From an uncultured Pelagibacteraceae bacterium (GTDB lineage Bacteria; Pseudomonadota; Alphaproteobacteria; Pelagibacterales; Pelagibacteraceae): DNA of 64,000 nt. A program made the translations under genes and the position numbers. The notes under the pieces are model-generated. The model made no database searches. It was not told the DNA's origin and saw nothing but the letters and a program-made list of their open reading frames with translations. Shown here in pieces: positions 56,412-64,000 of this stretch (positions are counted from its first letter, which is position 1; the number at the start of each line of letters is the position of its first letter). The DNA is taken from NCBI GenBank assembly GCA_902596975.1, contig CACJWS010000001.1:1-64000 (forward strand), read 5' to 3'.

Positions 56412-58063
56412 TGCAAGTTCCATTAAGAGATCCTAAAATAGTTATGAAACTTTCTAGGCTTGGATCGTTTCATCAATCTAAATTATCTTTTCTAAGATCA
56501 TTTTTAAATGAGTTCAAAGATTGGAAATATAACAGAGATTTGTTTGACTTGAATAATAGGGGGTATGGAGTTGCTATTTATTCATTTTCAAAAGATAAAA
56601 AAACATATTCTTTAGTTTGTTTTGCTAATGAGCTTAAAGATGAGGAAAGATCGGATAGAGTAATAGCAACTAAATGGGATGCTGCATTTGCTTTGTATGA
56701 TGGCATTCCTTCAAAAATTGATATTGATAGACTCTCACAAAATGTCCCTAAACAAGAAGTAGGGAGACTTTCTTATAAAGAACTAACTCTCTCAAGAGCA
56801 AATAGATCAGTTAGAGCATTTAATTATGTGGTTGAGTGTTTATCAAAAGGTGCCCAGCCCAATACTAATGAGCTTTCAAAAGTTGGATATTTGTACAGAA
56901 CAACTGCAGTATATGGCTCAGGAAAATTTGGATTAGCAGACAGGTTTAGAATTAAAAATAGAGATGAAATAAATGGTCCTTTTAGATTGGAAATGATGTT
57001 AGTTTACCTTGTAAGACAATTCACTTTCGATCAAGTCAATCATATAGCAAAACATAAAAATCCTAAAGATGCTGTAGAATTAGACTTGGATATTTGCAGA
57101 AATTTAGGAATTGGAAATTCAACTGGATTAGGAATGGCACCATTTATTGTTAACCATCCTTCATTATTAAATAATTGGATCTTAGCTAAAGAAACAGCTT
57201 TAAAAAAAATAAGAGAAATAGAAAAAGTATCAGAAGAAGATTTTAAAATTTTTTACAACTGTTTAACAAAATCTTTAAAAAATGTAACTTCATGGAATAC
57301 TGACAGCGAATACCAAAAGAAAAAAATTGAGAATTTAATTAATGATTTACAAAATTTAATTAATTATTTGAAAGATAATATTGATAAATCAAATTTTTAT
57401 ATATTTGATAAATTATATAATTGGGCAGAGGAAAATTTATCTGAAGAAGGAGTTGAGTATTTGGTTTCTATAATGATGGAGCCATATAATGAAATAACTG
57501 ATCCTTTAATTTCTCAAATGAGTTCAGACGAAGATAATAGTTTTAATATACCTGTAGACAGAACTATAAATGACCTAAGAGAAATAATTGAAAAAAATTA
57601 TTCAGATATTTTAAAAATTGATTTTTCAAAAAATGAAAATAATAAAAAATTTTGGTTCATTTCAAAAAATAAAGAAGAGCCTAGAATTGGAGATCGGTTT
57701 GAGGATAATGGTTCAGAACTTGAGCAGCCTACAGCTATTGCTAGAGATATTAAGAAACTTTATGAAACTATTTTTACATTAAAAAACAGCTTAAAGATTG
57801 GCAATTTTCTAGTACAGAACAATGATTTAAGACATATTGTAAGAAGAGTGTTTATAACAGAGAAATATCCATATTCTGAAATTCAAGATAACACCATTGG
57901 CTCAAAATTAGTTCCTATTGATATGTTAAGACTTAAACTATCTTTTTTTGGGGCAGTAAAGTTTGATCCAAGATCTGACAAATGGTTAAGAATTTGTATG
58001 TTTCAAGGAGCTCCATTACCAAATGAACTTAATTCTTTTAATCAATATTGGATATATAACTAA
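56411..58063 (+). CDS. Conserved-looking protein of unknown function (550 aa)
   Basis: Intact ORF with TAATG junction to the M19 gene; no family recognised. Confidence 0.7.
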   Translation: MQVPLRDPKIVMKLSRLGSFHQSKLSFLRSFLNEFKDWKYNRDLFDLNNRGYGVAIYSFSKDKKTYSLVCFANELKDEERSDRVIATKWDAAFALYDGIPSKIDIDRLSQNVPKQEVGRLSYKELTLSRANRSVRAFNYVVECLSKGAQPNTNELSKVGYLYRTTAVYGSGKFGLADRFRIKNRDEINGPFRLEMMLVYLVRQFTFDQVNHIAKHKNPKDAVELDLDICRNLGIGNSTGLGMAPFIVNHPSLLNNWILAKETALKKIREIEKVSEEDFKIFYNCLTKSLKNVTSWNTDSEYQKKKIENLINDLQNLINYLKDNIDKSNFYIFDKLYNWAEENLSEEGVEYLVSIMMEPYNEITDPLISQMSSDEDNSFNIPVDRTINDLREIIEKNYSDILKIDFSKNENNKKFWFISKNKEEPRIGDRFEDNGSELEQPTAIARDIKKLYETIFTLKNSLKIGNFLVQNNDLRHIVRRVFITEKYPYSEIQDNTIGSKLVPIDMLRLKLSFFGAVKFDPRSDKWLRICMFQGAPLPNELNSFNQYWIYN

Positions 58064-58071
58064 AGCAATTA

Positions 58072-58680
58072 ATGAGAAGTTATAGTGAAATTGATATAAT
58101 TGTTAAACGTTCAACTAAAGCAAAAGGCTTCTCCTGGGGCGTTGCCGAAGAAATAGGAAAGAACATCAAACAACTAGAATTATTTGGTTTACCTGGAATA
58201 AAACACATAAACCAATATTTTAAGATTTTTAATAATGAAAAGTTTGAAAATTGCCAATCTTTTAATAAAAGTAATAGACCTCAAAACTTTTATTGTCCAA
58301 TTAAACTTGGATTAAGTTTTTTTGATCAATCTATCTCTATCCAAGAACTAAATGATATAGAAATTGAAAAAATGGCTTACCCATTGATATTTTTGCCGTT
58401 CGTCAGCAGATCTTCGGAAATAACAGGAAAGAGAATTTTTCTAAAAATTGATCAAAAAGAATTTTTATTAAATTTCAATCAATCAATTTATTCAAATTAT
58501 TTAAGTAGTGAGATTGTAGAAAAAGCTGATGTAATTAAAATTCAATTCTTAGAAAATAAGAATAATTTTTCCGAAGACGATTGGAAAGAATTAACAAAAT
58601 TATCTGAAAACACATTTGTAGAAGAAACAGATGAGTTAAAACAAAAAACTGCTGGAGCAGGACTAACAGATAATGACTGA
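58072..58680 (+). CDS. DUF3726-like protein of unknown function
   Basis: N-terminal KRSTKAKGFSWGVAEEIGKNIKQLELFGLPG resembles the DUF3726 pattern (remembered). Confidence 0.55.
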   Translation: MRSYSEIDIIVKRSTKAKGFSWGVAEEIGKNIKQLELFGLPGIKHINQYFKIFNNEKFENCQSFNKSNRPQNFYCPIKLGLSFFDQSISIQELNDIEIEKMAYPLIFLPFVSRSSEITGKRIFLKIDQKEFLLNFNQSIYSNYLSSEIVEKADVIKIQFLENKNNFSEDDWKELTKLSENTFVEETDELKQKTAGAGLTDND

Positions 58681-58840
58681 TAATTTTGAATATAAATCTG
58701 ACAAATTTGATAATAGTGAACTAAATGATATTTGTGAAGAATGTAAGAAAAAGGATGAAAGTGTTACTCAAAACCTTATATTGATAGGGTACAAACTTTG
58801 TAAGTATTGCAGAAATTCAAAGACCTTATTTCCTATGTGA
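58673..58840 (+). CDS. Small zinc-ribbon-like protein (55 aa)
   Basis: Manual translation MTDNFEYKSDKFDNSELNDICEECKKKDESVTQNLILIGYKLCKYCRNSKTLFPM*; two CxxC pairs; overlaps the end of the DUF3726-like ORF by 8 nt. Confidence 0.55.
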   Translation: MTDNFEYKSDKFDNSELNDICEECKKKDESVTQNLILIGYKLCKYCRNSKTLFPM

Positions 58841-58858
58841 TTGATAGTTAATAATATA

Positions 58859-58882
58859 AATTAATCATATATTTGATTAATT
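58859..58882. repeat. Inverted repeat AATTAATCA-N6-TGATTAATT
   Basis: 9-bp perfect arms between the zinc-ribbon ORF and the glycosyltransferase gene. Confidence 0.5.
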
Positions 58883-58926
58883 GTAATTTAATTTGTTTAA
58901 TATATTACTAATTTAATTCTTAGATT

Positions 58927-59619
58927 ATGGAAACATTATGTATAATTATACCAGTATTTAATGAGGCAAATACAATAATAAAAATTTTAAATAGAATTAA
59001 AGAGACAAAAAGTACTAAAGTTAATTATGAAATTATTGTAGTTAACGATGGATCAACTGATAATACACCCACGTTATTAGAAGAAAACAAAGAGCTGTAT
59101 GATAAATTAATATTAAATAAATTTAATATGGGTAAAGGTCATGCAGTGATTGAAGGAATTAATAATGCCGAAGGTAGGTACTTGATAATCCAAGATGCAG
59201 ACTTAGAATACGACCCTTCAGAATTTGAAAACTTTATTAAAATGTTCCAATCATATGATGCTGACATCGTATTTGGCTCAAGAATGAGATATAAAGAATT
59301 TTCAAGATCTTTTAATTTTTTGAATTTAGTTGCAAATAAAATATTAACTCTTTATTTCAATATATTATATAATTGCACCTTTACCGACATTTATTGCGGT
59401 TATTTGTCATTCAAAAAAGAATTAATCGATACAGGAAGTTTAAAATGCTATGGATTTGGTCAGCAAGCTGAAATTTTATCACAAATTATAAAAAAATCGA
59501 AAAACAATTTTGAAATACCAATAAATTATAATGGAAGATCAGCAAAGGATGGAAAAAAAATTAGATGGTACCATTTTTTTTCAGTAATATTTCAACTTAC
59601 AATTGGAAGGTTTAAATAA
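58927..59619 (+). CDS. Family 2 glycosyltransferase (polyprenyl-phosphate sugar transferase type)
   Basis: LCIIIPVFNEANTIIKILNRI; VVNDGSTDNTP; IIQDADLEYDPSE. Confidence 0.9.
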   Translation: METLCIIIPVFNEANTIIKILNRIKETKSTKVNYEIIVVNDGSTDNTPTLLEENKELYDKLILNKFNMGKGHAVIEGINNAEGRYLIIQDADLEYDPSEFENFIKMFQSYDADIVFGSRMRYKEFSRSFNFLNLVANKILTLYFNILYNCTFTDIYCGYLSFKKELIDTGSLKCYGFGQQAEILSQIIKKSKNNFEIPINYNGRSAKDGKKIRWYHFFSVIFQLTIGRFK

Positions 59620-59621
59620 GA

Positions 59622-62171
59622 ATGAAAAAAATTGTCATAACAGGTGGCCTTGGCTATATTGGATCTGAACTATGTAAACTTTATTCAGGTTTAAGTTGGA
59701 AATATGAAATTTTAGCAATTGATAAAAGATTTGTTTCAGAAAGAGTTAATGAATTAAAAAGAAGAAAAATTAAATTTATTCAAGCAGATATTTTAAACAT
59801 TGATGAAATTAGACCCCATATAGAAGATGCTGATACAATTCATCATTTGGCAGGAATTACAGATGTTGCTTATGTAAAAAAAGACTCAAACAAAGAACAA
59901 GATGATGAAATTAAAAAAGTTGCAATTCAAGGCACAGAAAACGTTTTAAAATCGATGAATTCAGATGCTCAAATTATTTTTCCATCTACGCATGTAGTTT
60001 TTGAGGGATTAAATGAGCCAAAAGAAAATATTGATGAAAATGAAAAAACTAATACTTTTTTAGCTTATTCCTCAAGCAAAGTTGAAAATGAAAATCAAAT
60101 TATAAAATCTGGAAAAAGACATATTATTTTTAGACTTGGTTCAGTATATGGATTTTCTACCGACACCATGAGAATTGGAATAATGCCAAATCTTTTTTCC
60201 AAAATTGCATCTCAAAATGGGACTATAAAATTATATGGTGGCGGTGTTCAATTGAAAAGTCTTGTGCCACTAATTGATGTTGCTAGATGTTTCAAATTTG
60301 CGGAAGAAAATAATAAAATTGATAACGGTATTTATAATTTAACAAAAGAAAATTTTACTGTGAAAGAAGTAGCTGATATTTGTAAAAAAATTAATCCTAA
60401 ATTAACAATTATTTCGACAGACGATGAAGTGCCAAATAAAGGATATACATTATCAAACAAAAAACTTCTTAAAACTGGTTTTGTGTTTGTGAATAATTTA
60501 GAGATGTGTATCAAAGAAATGATTGATAGATGGAAATTTCAAAAATTTGATAAAAATTTAGAATATACTTTTAGTGGAGAAAGAGAATTTATTGATGAAA
60601 GAGGAAAAATTAGTAATTATGATCTTCCTGAGCCAATAAATATGATTGGATATATAGAGTCAAAGAAAGGCACTATAAGAGCAAATCATTATCATCCAGT
60701 CCAAGAGCAAAAATGTTTATTGATAAAAGGTCAATTTATTAGTGTTTATAAAGATATAATTGACAATAATTCAATTAAGGTAACACATGTTGTAAATGAA
60801 GGCGATATGATTGTTACTCAACCTAATGTTGCTCATACAATGGTTTTTACTAAAGACTCAATTTTCCTTAATTTAGTAAGAGGTGAGAGAGAACACGAAA
60901 ACTATGGTATTACTCATACTATTCCATATAAATTTGTTGATGAGAAAGAAAAAAATACATTAAGCTCAATTTATAGATTTAATTGTAGATGCTGTGGTTC
61001 AAATAAACTAAAAAGAGTTATTTCCTTTGGATATCAGCCTTTAGCTAATAATTTACTAAATAATGTTAATGACCAATGCAATTTTTATCCACTTGAATTG
61101 AATGTTTGTTTAGATTGTTTTAATTGTCAATTATCAGTTTCAATAAATAGTGATGAAATGTTTTTAAATTACTTATATCAATCATCAACTACAAAAGTAT
61201 TTAGAGACCACTTCAAATCAGCTGCAATAAAATATATTGAAGAATTTAACCTAGATAAAGACTCATATATAATTGATATTGGAAGCAATGATGGAATTGG
61301 TTTAAAGCCTTTTATAGATTTAGGTTATAAAAATGTTTTAGGAATTGAACCAGCAAAAAATCTAGCAGATTTAGCTAATAAAAATGGGATAAATACATTT
61401 AATGGATATATTGAAGAAATAGCAAATGAACCATTAAAAAATGGAGCAGATTTAGTATTAGCTTCAAATGTATTTGCTCACTCTGATAATTTAAAATTAA
61501 TGGCTGAAAATATGAAAAAGCTCCTAAAACTAGATGGAAAAATTATTATAGAAGTTCAATATCTGCTTAATACTATAAAAGATTTAACATTTGATAATAT
61601 TTATCATGAACATACTAACTATTGGTCTCTTTCAACAATTTCTGGTTTTTTAAAAAGTTTAGGTCTTGTAGTTTATAAAGCTGAGAAAATTAATACACAT
61701 GGTGGTTCAATTAGAGTTTATGTCAGTAAAAATAAAAACGAGAAAATTGATAATTCAGTTCTAAATCTTATTGAAGAAGAAGAAGAATTTGGTTTAAGAA
61801 AAATTGATACTTATATAAATTTTGGAAAACAAATTGAAAAACTGAAAGAAAATGTCTTAATTAATATAAAAAAACTTAAATCAAAAAATAAATATTTAAT
61901 AGGATATGGATCTCCTGCAAAAGCTACAACTGCTTTAAATTATTTTAATATTAAAAATGAAATTAATTATATTATTGAAGATAATCCTTTAAAACACAAT
62001 AAATTCGTTCCAGGAGTAAATATTCCGATTTTACCAAAAGAAAAATGTCAAGAACAAAATCCAGCAATTTTAGTTTTAGCTTGGAATTTTTTTGAAGATA
62101 TAAAACAAAATAATAATGAATTATCTAACAACTTTATTTCGATAAAAGATCTTGAAGATATAAGAATTTAA
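59622..62171 (+). CDS. Three-domain fusion: NAD-dependent sugar epimerase + cupin + zinc-binding SAM C-methyltransferase
   Basis: SDR start KKIVITGGLGYIGSELC; cupin GTIRANHYHPVQEQKCLLIKGQF; CxxC region CRCCGSN...CLDCFNC and IDIGSNDGIGLKPF; YGSPAKATTALNYF C-terminal motif. Confidence 0.85.
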   Translation: MKKIVITGGLGYIGSELCKLYSGLSWKYEILAIDKRFVSERVNELKRRKIKFIQADILNIDEIRPHIEDADTIHHLAGITDVAYVKKDSNKEQDDEIKKVAIQGTENVLKSMNSDAQIIFPSTHVVFEGLNEPKENIDENEKTNTFLAYSSSKVENENQIIKSGKRHIIFRLGSVYGFSTDTMRIGIMPNLFSKIASQNGTIKLYGGGVQLKSLVPLIDVARCFKFAEENNKIDNGIYNLTKENFTVKEVADICKKINPKLTIISTDDEVPNKGYTLSNKKLLKTGFVFVNNLEMCIKEMIDRWKFQKFDKNLEYTFSGEREFIDERGKISNYDLPEPINMIGYIESKKGTIRANHYHPVQEQKCLLIKGQFISVYKDIIDNNSIKVTHVVNEGDMIVTQPNVAHTMVFTKDSIFLNLVRGEREHENYGITHTIPYKFVDEKEKNTLSSIYRFNCRCCGSNKLKRVISFGYQPLANNLLNNVNDQCNFYPLELNVCLDCFNCQLSVSINSDEMFLNYLYQSSTTKVFRDHFKSAAIKYIEEFNLDKDSYIIDIGSNDGIGLKPFIDLGYKNVLGIEPAKNLADLANKNGINTFNGYIEEIANEPLKNGADLVLASNVFAHSDNLKLMAENMKKLLKLDGKIIIEVQYLLNTIKDLTFDNIYHEHTNYWSLSTISGFLKSLGLVVYKAEKINTHGGSIRVYVSKNKNEKIDNSVLNLIEEEEEFGLRKIDTYINFGKQIEKLKENVLINIKKLKSKNKYLIGYGSPAKATTALNYFNIKNEINYIIEDNPLKHNKFVPGVNIPILPKEKCQEQNPAILVLAWNFFEDIKQNNNELSNNFISIKDLEDIRI

Positions 62172-62184
62172 ATTTATATAAAAA

Positions 62185-62730
62185 TTAACTATATGTGCTT
62201 ATTGGTATAGCATTTAATCTACTCATCACAAATGAAATTGATAAAAATGCAATTATTAAAAATGATAAAAAGACTATACCAAATGACTTTAAGTTTGATT
62301 TTAAATTTAAAATATTTCTTGTTGCTATAATTAATGAAGCAAAAATCCAAAATTGAGTAAGAAAAATAATTAAAAGCACTAATTCTGGTGTGACAGCAAA
62401 AAATCTTATTAGTCCTGGAGCGTGTGCGTACCCAACAGCTATAAGAACTCTTTTAAATGGAATTTTTCTATCTTTATCAGGAAAAATTTTAACGCCAATT
62501 ACAAATATAAAAATTGCCCACACCAGCCATGTTAATAATGCTGTTAAACCAGATATACCAACTGATGTTTTTACAATCGTGTTAGCCGCAACTGCTCCAG
62601 CAACCCCATCTAAAATCATAATTAGAATTGCAAAATAAATTCCAGCTTCTCCATAATATCTTGGAGATCTATAAAGAGTTTTATCAAGCTTTAACGATTT
62701 AAAAACAATATCTAAAAACTGAGCAAACAT
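62185..62730 (-). CDS. YIP1-family-like integral membrane protein
   Basis: 181 aa with about 5 TM segments; SLKLDKTLYRSPRYYGEAGIYFAILIMILDG. Confidence 0.55.
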   Translation of the reverse strand: MFAQFLDIVFKSLKLDKTLYRSPRYYGEAGIYFAILIMILDGVAGAVAANTIVKTSVGISGLTALLTWLVWAIFIFVIGVKIFPDKDRKIPFKRVLIAVGYAHAPGLIRFFAVTPELVLLIIFLTQFWIFASLIIATRNILNLKSNLKSFGIVFLSFLIIAFLSISFVMSRLNAIPISTYS

Positions 62731-62837
62731 TAATTATCTTTATTTTTTTTTTGTGCCTTATATGAAACGATTAATGGGAATATTATTAGTGCAATAGCGA
62801 TTATAATGCAAACAACTATGAAAAAGGTTTTCGTCAT
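62730..62837 (-). CDS. Small membrane peptide (35 aa)
   Basis: Manual translation MTKTFFIVVCIIIAIALIIFPLIVSYKAQKKNKDN*; TAATG overlap with the start of the downstream YIP1-like gene. Confidence 0.5.
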   Translation of the reverse strand: MTKTFFIVVCIIIAIALIIFPLIVSYKAQKKNKDN

Positions 62838-62838
62838 A

Positions 62839-62864
62839 TTTAGGGGGAATTAAATTCCCCCTAA
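62839..62864 (-). repeat. Strong inverted repeat (hairpin) between the GcvT-like stop and the small-peptide start
   Basis: TTAGGGGGAATT/AAATTCCCCCTAA; no T-tract on its downstream side in the minus direction. Confidence 0.6.
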
Positions 62865-62875
62865 AAAAATTTTAA

Positions 62876-64000
62876 TCACTTACTAACTACTTCTCTTGTA
62901 TTTGCATTGTAAGATTCTGTAAATGGAATATCAACTACAACAGCATCAACCGGTTCTCCAGGTTTATCAGAATATTTTTCTGGCAGATGGACTTTAAATT
63001 TCGATCCAACCTTACCTCTTGGAAAACCATTTGCATTTAGCGTACCATCAAATGGAACGTATCCCATAGCAATATTTTTCCCTTTTTCTGGGTGATACCA
63101 TGGAGAAGTTATAAATCCTACAGGTTCACTGCCGTTTTCTGAAATTAACCAAAAATCTGGAGCATATTCTTCAATAGGTTTTCCTCCTAATTCAAGTCCA
63201 ACTAATTGAAGTTTGTAAGGTTTATGACCTGCTTTTAAATCAGCTTTCATTTTCTCGAGAGCTTTTTTACCAATGTAATCTGCTTTTTTGTTCCATTCAC
63301 CTTTACCAGATAAAGAAACTTGATATCCAAGATTACATTGAAATGGATTATGCTCATGATCCATATCTTGTCCCCATGAAAGAATTCCAGCTTGTATCCT
63401 TCTATGGTGTGCAGGAGCAATTACCATTAAGTTATGTTTTTTACCTGCTTCAAGAACAGCATTCCACATATCTTCGGCATATAAAGTTGCTTCTCTTAAA
63501 TATATTTCAAATCCAGACTCGCCTGAAAAACCTGTTTGAGAAATTATACAACTTCTTCCACCAACTTTTGCAGAAGCCAATCCATAAAAAGGCATGTTAT
63601 CAATATCAACTTCACTTCCACAAAGATCTTTCATCAAAGCTTTTGCTTTAGGACCTTGAATTTGTACAGGACAAGCATCTATTTCATTAATTTGAACATT
63701 AAACCTTTCATCCGCATTTACTCCTTGCAGATATAATCCTATATCACTATCTGATAAACTAAACCAAAATTCATCTTTAGAAATTCTTAAAAGAATAGGA
63801 TCATTTAACACTCCTCCATAAGAATTACACAAAATTACATATCTTCCTCTCATTGGAGAAATTTTTGTAGCATCTCTTGTAATTACATAATCAACAAATT
63901 TTTCTGCATCTGGTCCTTTAACTTGTATTTGTCTTTCAACTGCAACATTCCACATTGTTACATGGTTTTTAATTGCTTCGTACTCAACCATTGCACCACC
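62876..64000 (-). CDS. GcvT/DmdA-family THF-dependent methyl- or aminomethyltransferase, N-terminus cut by window edge
   Basis: WNVAVERQIQVKGPDAEKFVDYVITRDATKI; SQTGFSGESGFEIYL; HHRRIQAGILSWGQDMDHEHNPFQCNLGYQVSL; no stop before 64000. Confidence 0.8.
   Translation of the reverse strand, partial: GGAMVEYEAIKNHVTMWNVAVERQIQVKGPDAEKFVDYVITRDATKISPMRGRYVILCNSYGGVLNDPILLRISKDEFWFSLSDSDIGLYLQGVNADERFNVQINEIDACPVQIQGPKAKALMKDLCGSEVDIDNMPFYGLASAKVGGRSCIISQTGFSGESGFEIYLREATLYAEDMWNAVLEAGKKHNLMVIAPAHHRRIQAGILSWGQDMDHEHNPFQCNLGYQVSLSGKGEWNKKADYIGKKALEKMKADLKAGHKPYKLQLVGLELGGKPIEEYAPDFWLISENGSEPVGFITSPWYHPEKGKNIAMGYVPFDGTLNANGFPRGKVGSKFKVHLPEKYSDKPGEPVDAVVVDIPFTESYNANTREVVSK

Noticed and set aside
56063-63736. 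ORFs at 56063, 60332, 62390, 63343, 63536
   Set aside because: Antisense to supported genes.
1-64000. CRISPR arrays, transposons, prophage, toxin-antitoxin or defence islands
   Set aside because: No spaced direct repeats, transposase, integrase, phage structural or nuclease/defence proteins seen; the region is metabolic.
1-64000. tRNA or rRNA genes
   Set aside because: No intergenic gap showed a tRNA-like cloverleaf or rRNA-like GC-rich conserved segment by eye; tRNAscan or Infernal would be decisive.

Overview
AT-rich, densely packed window that looks like a SAR11/Pelagibacterales (Alphaproteobacteria) genome. This assignment rests on gene content and remembered protein families; no search was run. 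About 50 protein-coding genes have little intergenic space. I found no rRNA, tRNA, CRISPR array, transposase or phage module. The main theme is methylated-amine and one-carbon metabolism spread over about 50 kb: a GmaS-like gamma-glutamylmethylamide synthetase, an ammonium transporter, an MgsABC/GlxBCD-like glutamate-synthase operon with a second GS-III-like protein and an FAD amine oxidase, a TMAO demethylase-like DUF1989-GcvT fusion (Tdm), a TMAO-type ABC importer (TmoXWV-like), a trimethylamine monooxygenase (Tmm), an Fe-alcohol dehydrogenase, formate-THF ligase, a four-subunit sarcosine oxidase/N-methylglutamate dehydrogenase, a BT1-type folate transporter-like protein and a second GcvT/DmdA-like enzyme cut by the right edge. 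Other modules are a sugar/glycoside ABC importer with a GH63-like hydrolase, purEK, a dipeptidase / 550-aa unknown / DUF3726-like / zinc-ribbon module, and a glycosyltransferase next to a triple-domain nucleotide-sugar enzyme. Items most worth a second look: the unknown genes embedded in the methylamine operons, a perfect 14-bp palindrome in the tdm/tmoX divergent promoter, several small membrane or zinc-ribbon ORFs missing from the ORF track, unusual permease architectures, and the dipeptidase/DUF3726 module.
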